Assembly: GCA_900323505.1 (NCBI GenBank)
Contig: OOIN01000016.1
Coordinates: 620,001-684,000, forward strand
Length of the DNA: 64,000 nucleotides
Source of the DNA: Ustilago trichophora
Lineage: Eukaryota; Basidiomycota; Ustilaginomycetes; Ustilaginales; Ustilaginaceae
Direction: 5' to 3'
Shown here: one piece after another, positions 57,637 through 64,000 of the stretch
Layout of the letters: each line of letters opens with the position of its first letter
Position numbering within the stretch: position 1 is the stretch's first letter
Made by a program: the position numbers and the translations under genes
Notes under the pieces: generated by a model
What the model was told of the DNA's origin: nothing
Databases searched by the model: none
The model's input: the letters and a program-made list of their open reading frames with translations, nothing else

Positions 57637-58107
57637 TTACTGGCGGGGAGCGCCACGGCCAACACCGGCGAAGCGAGGGCGGTACTCGCCCGAGGGGGCA
57701 CCGTCCTTCTTGTCACCAGCGGGGGCACCGTCACGGCGGCGGTACTCGCGGTCACCACCCTCGCGGTCACCGCGGGGAGCACGGTAAGCACCGTCACGGC
57801 CACCGACGGGAGCACGGGCAGGGCGAGCGGGGCGCTTGTGAGTAGCGGGGACAATCTCGGCGGGGAGGTGGAGGAACTCGCGAAGGTACTCGACACCCTC
57901 GTCGGTGAGGGTGTAGAAGTACCACTGCCACGAGAATTGGGTGTGGACGTAGCCGCGCGAGGTGAGCGACTGGAGAGCCTTGACAACCTCGAGGTTGGGG
58001 ATCTCGAGCTCAGGGTGCTGAACGGTGAAGTTCTTGGGGGCAACCATGACACCCTCCTTGAAGAGAGAGGCGTAGATGGTCTTGCGGTTCTCCTTGCTGA
58101 TAATCAT
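57637..58107 (-). CDS. RPS10: 40S ribosomal protein S10 (eS10)
   Basis: Component of the small cytosolic ribosomal subunit near the mRNA entry and head region. 156 aa. The N-terminal winged-helix S10_plectin domain covers about residues 1-96: MIISKENRKTIYASLFKEGV, IPNLEVVKALQSLTSRGYV, FSWQWYFYTLTDEGVEYLR and LHLPAEIVPAT align with human RPS10. The tail is Arg/Gly/Asp-rich (GGRDGAYRAPRGDREGG), as in other eukaryotes. The coding part is uninterrupted. An upstream intron in the 5' UTR is strongly indicated (58122..58702). The stop lies 30 bases from the start of a long antisense open frame, which is a shadow. Confidence 0.97.
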   Translation of the reverse strand: MIISKENRKTIYASLFKEGVMVAPKNFTVQHPELEIPNLEVVKALQSLTSRGYVHTQFSWQWYFYTLTDEGVEYLREFLHLPAEIVPATHKRPARPARAPVGGRDGAYRAPRGDREGGDREYRRRDGAPAGDKKDGAPSGEYRPRFAGVGRGAPRQ

Positions 58108-58121
58108 TTTGGCAGATTCAA

Positions 58122-58702
58122 CTAATGGTTGTCAAAGGGGAGATGAGGAGAGTGGAGAGGGAGAGGGAGAGTTAGTTAAAACTATTGGTTGTGTCGATCG
58201 TGGGTGGACAAAAAACAGTGCGCGAGACTGGCAACAACGATGACGCGTGTCGGAATAGCAGTACTTGCATCTACGGCATACATAGTATTCCCCAGCTGCA
58301 GCTCCATCCGTTCTCCGACAAAGCTTTTGCCAGGGCTTCTGCTGTGTCGACCGATTGATTTTCCATACTGCCTCCGCAAAACCGTAATGTGGATTCGTTG
58401 GCCCATGCCTCCTCCATCCCCATCTTGTCATGTCGTGTTCCAGTCACACCAACAGATGAGATGGCATGCCGACTGCCACCTACGTTCTATGCCGTCCATA
58501 TCGACGTCGTTGCGAGGTGCAAAACCTCTTGAACCATGCGACTGCTGCCCACTCTGTCTGTAGTCGATGCTATTCCTGTTTCTGCTGATGCTGGTGCTGT
58601 AGTGGGTGCTGTCCCGATATTGCGATTGGTGCGTGTTTTGGCTATCGTTGCTCCTCGTCGTTACTGTTGTCTTACAAAGGGGGCGATGATGTTGACACTT
58701 AC
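58122..58702 (-). other. 5'-UTR intron of RPS10
   Basis: On the minus strand a GTAAGT donor at 58702 and a CCATTAG acceptor at 58122, 14 nt before the ATG, bracket 581 nt. A near-perfect branch site TTTAACTAAC with a CT-rich tract lies about 50 nt before the acceptor. This is the usual arrangement of fungal ribosomal protein genes. No snoRNA boxes were evident inside. Confidence 0.7.
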
Positions 58703-60115
58703 GTTCTTGATGTGTGAGATGAGTCCTAGAGAGAAGGAAGAAGCAATTGCGACGATGACGAGCGCTATACTTTGGATTCAACTCTGTCTCTCTCTGTCAA
58801 TTGCGAGGCTCAGACTCTGGCAGCTTTGGCTGGGCTTTTTTGCTTTCTTCGACGCTCAGCCCATCACAGGTTGAGCGAATCAGATCGGGCTGCTTTGGTT
58901 CAAACCTGAAGTCACGTGTTTATTCCGAATCAAAAATTCCCACGATGCAAATTTCAAGCAGGCCAAAGCTCGCAGTACTGTTTTCGTGGAAATCGCGTGC
59001 CATTCTTCCAGCCTGCCACTGAAATTTCGACTGTGCAGACCGGCAATCTCTCGAGTAGGCAGCCAATGAATTGAAATTCCACCCTCTCGCATTTGAAGCT
59101 AGGAATGCAGATCAACCGTGTTGAATTAGAGAGTTGAATTCAAGTGCAAGCCTGGACAGCAACATCGCCAGCTGCTGCCTCTGTGTCCAAGAATCCAAGA
59201 CTGCCTGGCTGTACTTTGAGCCAATGTCTAAAGAAAGGAGAGCGCGCAAGACAGATAGCCAGCGTCAGCGCTGTTGCATCCACGCGGCAAATTTTGGTAC
59301 AGCACACTGCGATCTACAATAGCCAAATCGTGTCTGTAAAGTCTGTCCGGGCTCAGCCAACTTTGCTTTGGGGAGAAGTCCACACAGTCGCCGCCGACAC
59401 TATCCAAAGCTGCTTCGAGATCACTCCTCCTTCTGCCCTCCATATCGTCAAGGTTACTCATACACGTAAGCATCTACACCACCTATATCAGCATCAAACA
59501 CGCACGCATTGGTCTGCTCGACACAGCTCGTCAACTCGACACCAGGTACGCTATCCCGCAGTTCGCCCTTCCGCCGCGTTTCAGATTCGACACTTCGACA
59601 TCCAGCAGCATTCATGTGGCAGTTAACATCCAACAACTCGCAATCAACTTCAGCAGTATCGACCGTCTATCGATTGTCCATTTTGATGATATTATAGGAA
59701 GGTAGAGCTGGCCGTGTGGCCGTCCGACGCCGATGTTTGTCTACTCGCATTGGGGGAAGGGCTCGCACAACTTCTTGGTCTGCACGCCACCGACACATTG
59801 CAGACCCCATGGGCATGTACGGAAGGATACGATCTCTTTTTATGATGTAGCTTCCACTGTGTTGGCTCTGTTGCAGGACAACGATTAGGTGTCTTTGACA
59901 AGCATTCCACCAGCGCAGGCAAACCGACCGTCAGCCACCCAAACTCAACCAACCACAAATTTTTGCCCAGCTCAACTCGACAGACCAACGCGCGTTTTTG
60001 TATCCACCCTCATCAGCCTTCAAGACAAGACCACGATCTGACTTGTTCCCATTTGTCTCTTGCCACCATCTTGCACTACACCTCAAAACAGACTTTCGAT
60101 AACACATAATCCACA
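58703..60115. other. RPS10/RPS30 divergent promoter region, possible short exons
   Basis: No gene can be assigned. Between 59322 and 59845 several plus-strand frames are open, one of 121 codons without a single Met (59340-59702). A donor-like GTAAGC (59466) and an acceptor-like TTATAG (59696) would join one frame to a protein-like segment ending at 59842. The plus strand is C/T-rich here, which favours open frames by chance. The last 150 bases are the RPS30 leader. Confidence 0.4.
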
Positions 60116-60913
60116 ATGGGTAAGGTTCACGGATCCCTCGCGCGTGCCGGTAAGGTCAAGTCGCAGACCCCCAAGGTCGAGAAGCAAGAGAAGGCCAAGC
60201 AGCCCAAGGGCCGCGCCAAGAAGCGTCTTTTGTACACCCGACGGTAAGTTTCCGCCTCCCACAACATAGATTGGCAAAAGATCTTGAGGACGACATCAAA
60301 GATACGAAGAATAGAGCATCAGCATTCGACGCCACCCGAAGGATCCTACAATCAGACGAAGCAGGCATTTGGATGACCAAGAGACAAGAGACAGCACAGA
60401 AAGATTGCATTGCATTAGGGGCAGACTTTGGTATGTCGAGGAACGTCGGACACATGCAGATCGTTTCCACCGACGGTTCGGCTGCTCTTTATCATCGCCA
60501 CTCGCCACCCGAAGGCGGGATAGGGATAGGGAATGAAGACTCAGGCCGCTGGAACCGGGCACATAATAGATGACAAACTATGGGAAAGCAAAGAGCACAT
60601 GGCAGGATAGGTGACTGCGAGTAGGCTCAGCGGCACGGCACTGCATTCAAATCGATAAAGTTTGGAATATGCAGGAAGCATCCTCGATTCAGTCATTTTG
60701 CATGGGTAACGACCAGAACCAATCCTCTCGGTTCAACTCTTCCATCTTCGATGGCGACCCAAGATCTCGCCGTTCATTTTCAAATCCCAAGTTTTCCGCG
60801 TACTTACATATCTCCCTTCTCCCATTCTTTCGACCCACAATAGATTCGTCAACGCTGTTGCCGGTCCCGGTGGCAAGCGCCGCATGAACCCCAACGGCGA
60901 GAACAAGCAGTAA
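60116..60913 (+). CDS. RPS30: 40S ribosomal protein S30 (eS30), two exons
   Basis: Small basic protein of the 40S subunit near the decoding centre; 65 aa, join(60116..60243, 60844..60913). Exon 1 encodes [20 protein letters not shown] and the conserved [12 protein letters not shown]; exon 2 encodes [20 protein letters not shown] and ends NKQ. The sequence matches yeast RPS30 (63 aa) almost throughout and, as in yeast, there is no ubiquitin-like fusion. The intron is 600 nt (GTAAGT ... CACAATAG) and splits an Arg codon. That is several times the length of other coding introns here, and it contains an unexplained open frame. ATG context ACAATGG. Confidence 0.96.
60270..60573 (+). other. Open frame inside the RPS30 intron
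   Basis: About 100 codons are open in the same frame that exon 1 would enter. The segment 60270-60430 is bracketed by an AG (CAACATAG) and a perfect GTATGT donor, and reads protein-like ([20 protein letters not shown] and [20 protein letters not shown]). The 26 nt between the exon 1 donor and this AG are too few for a normal intron, and inclusion would put the last RPS30 exon out of frame. Meaning unknown. Confidence 0.35.
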
Positions 60914-61350
60914 ACGCACCTTGGCATCCTACTCCAATTCGGTTCCCATTCATCATGCACCTTTTATAGGATCATCGTCGTCGTTTCTCTCTTCTTCTTC
61001 AAGCCAATAAAAAAAGGGTTTTTTTGCTCACAGGTGTAAACAACCTGTAGAGTGCGGCCCATCATTCTCTCTCTCTCTCACACATCTCTCCCATATCTCA
61101 CACTCGCATATTGGTCTGGTTCTCCATACACTTTTCCGACCAAAGTACGTCTTGTTGTATCATCTATACACTTCTGAATCCTCTCGAGTGACTGTGTTCA
61201 CGTAAGGGGGATTTTTGAAAATCTTTTCTCAAACGCTCTCACGCCGAGGTTATCACCCTGAGGCTTGGTTTTGGCAACTTTCAACATTCTAGCATCATGA
61301 GATGGAGTCAGTAAGGAGAGCGTGTAGGATTCAGATGGTTGAAGAGTTGT
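60914..61350. other. RPS30 3' UTR and convergent spacer
   Basis: AATAAA at 61006-61011, about 95 nt after the RPS30 stop, is a likely polyadenylation signal. C/T-rich and T-rich sequence follows. No gene seen. Confidence 0.6.
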
Positions 61351-62958
61351 TTATGCTGCGATTGGGTGGTTGGATGATTCTGCTGTTGTCTTTGATTGAG
61401 CTTCCTGTGCGTTTTCCTCTGGTTTGGAATTGGGCAATCTGAGACGATCGAATCGAGCTTTGAGTTCGTCCTCCTCTCTCCTCTCCTCCTTCTCCTTGAT
61501 CTCTTTCTCCTTTTCCAACCTCTCCTCTGTCCTCTTTTCCTCCTCTAGCGCTTTCAACTCCTCCAACAATTCCTCCTCATCCACCCCATCAATCGCCTCA
61601 CCTCTAATCACCTGATCCACCTCCCTCTGTCCCACCAATCCCTCCTGTAAACCCTCCATGGTCCTCTCCACATTCTCGAGCCTCAACTCCTCCCTACCTA
61701 GCACACTCTTCAACACATCGCTACTCGCCCGATACGCCCGAATCACCTCAACATCGCTCTGCGCCTGTTCGATCTTGATCACCACCAAAGCCATATTCTC
61801 GCGCACTGTCATGCGTTTTTCCAAAACCTCCTCGAGTGCCTTGCGCGATCGCAGATGCATCGCAGCTTGCGTTTTACCATTGCTGCGCAGCGCGGTCTTG
61901 ATCTGATCGTTGCGTGTGCAGATTTGATGTTCGAGCGATCGGATCTGTTGATCCAACCGACGAAGCGTAGATTTGACGGTTAGGATGCTTCGATCTTCTT
62001 CGGTGATGGATTCGACCAAAGAGCGTGGGGTCAAGCTGCGGCAAAGCTTGACGATGTCGGATTGGGCGATTGCTACACCGGTCATGTCTCGGGTTAGATG
62101 TTTGAGGACGAGCTGTATGTCGCGTTCGCTGGGGACGAAGCCAAATTCGTTGATGCATACCTTGGACAGCTTCTGCTTGAACTCTGATGTTGTCATGAGA
62201 CAAGATAGCGCGCTGAGATTCGCCTCGTCGTCATAGTGGCTCGTCAAAAACGCACTGGCTAACCGATGTACAAGTGCATACCAGACCCAGTCGCCCTTTT
62301 GCTTCCTAGACAGCGTCTCGTCCTGACTGTACTCTCCTTCTCCATCATCGTCGTCGCCCGCACCACCCGTTGCGAGGGAGATCAGCTGCGAAGCAGCCCA
62401 TTTCGCAGGTGTAAGTAGCAGCGTTGAAGCTACACCCCCTACTGTAGGTACATAGCTCCTGAGCGCGGCACCTCTTCCGACGTTGCCGCTGGTAGGGCCG
62501 GCAATGGGCACTTTGGATTGCAGAAAGCTCTGCAGAGATGTGACAGTGTGATCCTTTTCCAGTTCGGCCATGACGGTTCCGAGTCCGAGCGGGCGGCCGA
62601 CCTCAGCTACGGTCCAACGCGCTTTGGTGCTTTCGTCGAGTCTGAACACCGTTCGATCGACTTGCTGTGCAGCAGGCTTGTGGAGGTCGAGTTGATCCGC
62701 GTCATCAGAAGGGGAAGGGGGATCGTGGTCGAATTGAACACCTCGGAAGGTTACATCGAGTAAAAGGTCACGCCACCATTCGATGCTGGCTCGAAACCCG
62801 GCTGGATTAGAGCGACGTTGGCGCGAGAGATCTGCGTAGAGGGAGGGTAAAGGGGAAGCAGAAGAGCGCGGATTCTGGAAGTCAGGATGCGTTGATAGGT
62901 GTTTGGCGAGACCGGTTTTCGAAGTGGATGCCGATGACGAGGAGGAGGAGGAGGTCAT
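61351..62958 (-). CDS. CHMP7-like ESCRT-III (Snf7 family) protein
   Basis: Protein of 535 aa probably acting in ESCRT-III assembly, for example at the nuclear envelope where CHMP7 partners with LEM-domain proteins. The N-terminal 250 residues contain a divergent winged-helix-type region (WTVAEVGRPLGLGTVMAELE; KGDWVWYALVHRLASAFLTSH). The Snf7 core follows from about residue 315 (ILTVKSTLRRLDQQIRSLEHQI; MHLRSRKALEEVLEKRM; VVIKIEQAQSDVEVIRAYRASSDVLKSVL, given in part). The acidic C-terminal helix GVDEEELLEELKALEEEKR resembles an autoinhibitory/MIM-like region and is followed by a charged Glu/Arg coiled coil. The architecture, an N-terminal extension plus C-terminal Snf7 domain, separates it from ordinary Snf7/Vps proteins of about 220 aa. 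Starts at the first ATG. Confidence 0.82.
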   Translation of the reverse strand: MTSSSSSSSASTSKTGLAKHLSTHPDFQNPRSSASPLPSLYADLSRQRRSNPAGFRASIEWWRDLLLDVTFRGVQFDHDPPSPSDDADQLDLHKPAAQQVDRTVFRLDESTKARWTVAEVGRPLGLGTVMAELEKDHTVTSLQSFLQSKVPIAGPTSGNVGRGAALRSYVPTVGGVASTLLLTPAKWAASQLISLATGGAGDDDDGEGEYSQDETLSRKQKGDWVWYALVHRLASAFLTSHYDDEANLSALSCLMTTSEFKQKLSKVCINEFGFVPSERDIQLVLKHLTRDMTGVAIAQSDIVKLCRSLTPRSLVESITEEDRSILTVKSTLRRLDQQIRSLEHQICTRNDQIKTALRSNGKTQAAMHLRSRKALEEVLEKRMTVRENMALVVIKIEQAQSDVEVIRAYRASSDVLKSVLGREELRLENVERTMEGLQEGLVGQREVDQVIRGEAIDGVDEEELLEELKALEEEKRTEERLEKEKEIKEKEERREEDELKARFDRLRLPNSKPEENAQEAQSKTTAESSNHPIAA

Positions 62959-63368
62959 CGTGGAGGATGCGGATTCGGGCGGGTTGCCTCCCTTGATCTC
63001 AGAGTTGGTATCTTCGCTTCTCAGGCTTGAAGAAGAGCGGCAGTGCAGCTGTTGCCGTTGTCGATTGATTAAATTTGGGATGCGTATCTGTGTACGATTG
63101 TTCGAACTGTCCAGTCCGACGTGCAGTGATGAGATGAGGGGTGAGAGTGTGGGGTTGAGATGGTGGTCAGTGGTTGACGAGCGAGTGCATTTTTTGTGGA
63201 GGTGTTGGTCTCGATTTTCTTGTTTGGCAACCGACCCTTGTCAAGCAACGCATCACCGCTTCCACCTTGCCCCTTTCCCTTTCACATCCAACCCTGAACA
63301 CCACCATTTTCATCTCACATAGTGCGGCTGGCTGGGGTAGCACTCCCCTCATATCCCCATTGCCAGCC
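62959..63368. other. Divergent promoter (CHMP7-like / DHX35-like)
   Basis: 410-bp spacer between divergent start codons. No further gene seen. Confidence 0.6.
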
Positions 63369-64000
63369 ATGTCGGCTTCCACATCGATATCCGCCAAACC
63401 GGCATTCTGGAAACCAGGCACCTCTCGACCAGGATCGTCCCTCGACCGCTCCTCCGAGACCGAATTCCCCCTGATCACCCCCAGCTCTTCCACCACCTCA
63501 ACGCTCCCCATCTACTCACAGAGACTCCAAATCTTGCACGCACTCGAAACCCACCAAGTCCTCATCATCATCGCCGAACCCGGTTCTGGCAAAACCACCG
63601 CCATCCCACGCATCCTCCACGCTGCCTCCTGGTCCTCCTCCGGCATCATCGCATGCACCCAACCGCGGCGCATCTCTGCCATCTCCGTCGCCACCCACGT
63701 CTCCTCTCTACTGGGCAGCCCCTTAGGAGACGAAGTCGGCTACGCGATCAGGTTCGAATCCAACACCACTCCCTCCACCAAAGTATGCTACATGACCGAC
63801 GGAACCCTCTTCCGAGAGTGCATGCGCGATCCCCTGCTGACCCGATACAGCGTCATCATGGTCGATGAGGCCCACGAACGTGGGATCTATACAGATCTGC
63901 TGTTGGGAGTGCTGAAAAAGGTGTTGAGGAAGAGACGAGATTTGAAACTCGTCGTGAGTAGTGCCACACTCGATGCGATGGTGTTCAAGGATTTTTTCGA
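63369..64000 (+). CDS. DHX35: DEAH-box RNA helicase, DHX35-like (5' part, cut by window end)
   Basis: Predicted ATP-dependent RNA helicase of the splicing-related DEAH/RHA group; 210 codons are visible and the gene runs off the window. The N-terminus carries FWKPGTSRPGSS, similar to the FWRPGT start of DHX35. The helicase motifs seen are I (EPGSGKTT, about residue 80), Ia (TQPRRISAISVA), Ib-type TDGTLFRECMRDPLL, II (DEAH, about 170) and III (SAT, about 200), closely followed by LDAMVFKDFF, as in DHX35. Motif I reads AEPGSGKT rather than the usual GETGSGKT. DHX35 is found in human spliceosomal C complexes and is retained in many filamentous fungi but absent from S. cerevisiae. Start at ATG 63369. 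Confidence 0.88.
   Translation, partial: MSASTSISAKPAFWKPGTSRPGSSLDRSSETEFPLITPSSSTTSTLPIYSQRLQILHALETHQVLIIIAEPGSGKTTAIPRILHAASWSSSGIIACTQPRRISAISVATHVSSLLGSPLGDEVGYAIRFESNTTPSTKVCYMTDGTLFRECMRDPLLTRYSVIMVDEAHERGIYTDLLLGVLKKVLRKRRDLKLVVSSATLDAMVFKDFF

Noticed and set aside
57604..58125. Long plus-strand open frame of 173 codons antisense to RPS10
   Set aside because: It mirrors the codon bias of the clear eS10 gene on the other strand; its Gly/Thr/Val-rich translation has no independent protein character.
63745..63760. B-box-like GGTTCGAATCC
   Set aside because: Lies inside the DHX35-like coding sequence and has no tRNA context.

Overview
The window reads as a chromosomal segment of a basidiomycete fungus, most likely a smut (Ustilaginaceae: Ustilago, Sporisorium, Pseudozyma or a relative). 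Evidence: moderately GC-rich, compact genome; mostly intron-less long ORFs; the few introns are short GT-AG types (about 108-173 nt) plus longer introns in ribosomal protein genes; regulators carry Ser/Gln-rich low-complexity stretches; and a Medusa-type regulator and a DUF7330-like protein are present. I cannot assign a species. No transposon ORF, CRISPR array, rRNA or viral gene was seen.

Layout. 1-3.6 kb: gene-free flank of a small Zn2Cys6-type regulator (3.6-5.1 kb). 7-9.7 kb: a convergent pair, a DUF7330-like protein with a farnesylation-type C-terminus and a 605-aa single-pass membrane protein. 10.9 kb: intron-containing tRNA-His. 11.3-14.9 kb: a divergent pair, a bHLH regulator and mitochondrial release factor 1. 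15.6-17.7 kb: an unknown 255-aa protein converging on a secreted two-LysM protein. 19.1-24.1 kb: APC/C subunit Cdc27 converging on adenylate kinase, which has a spliced 5' exon. 25.2-31.1 kb: a Medusa (MedA/Med1)-like regulator with Gln-rich and Gln-Ala repeats and an AUG-free upstream sequence of about 1.4 kb. 31.2-35.8 kb: gene-poor stretch. 35.8-41.2 kb: giant arrestin-fold protein. 43.0-46.0 kb: GT31 glycosyltransferase. 46.9-49.5 kb: Rad54. 49.9-50.2 kb: mitochondrial ribosomal protein mL60. 51.6-54.6 kb: SERCA-type Ca2+ pump. 55.1-55.5 kb: small Cys-rich secreted protein. 56.3-56.9 kb: small protein, probably mitochondrial. 57.6-58.7 kb: eS10. 60.1-60.9 kb: eS30 with a 600-nt intron. 61.4-63.0 kb: CHMP7-like ESCRT-III protein. 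63.4 kb to the end: truncated DHX35-like helicase.

The genes do not form one pathway. They are a typical fungal mixture: housekeeping (translation, nucleotide metabolism, mitosis, DNA repair, Ca2+ homeostasis, ESCRT) interspersed with regulators (Zn2Cys6, bHLH, Medusa) and secreted or surface proteins (LysM, Cys-rich). Mitochondrial translation is represented twice (release factor 1, mL60) and cytosolic ribosomes twice (eS10, eS30). The most unusual signals are the AUG-depleted leader plus upstream ORF of the Medusa gene, the exon-like open frame inside the eS30 intron, the non-canonical zinc-cluster spacing, the C-terminal CaaX box on the DUF7330-like protein, and a run of 64 A between GT31 and rad54.
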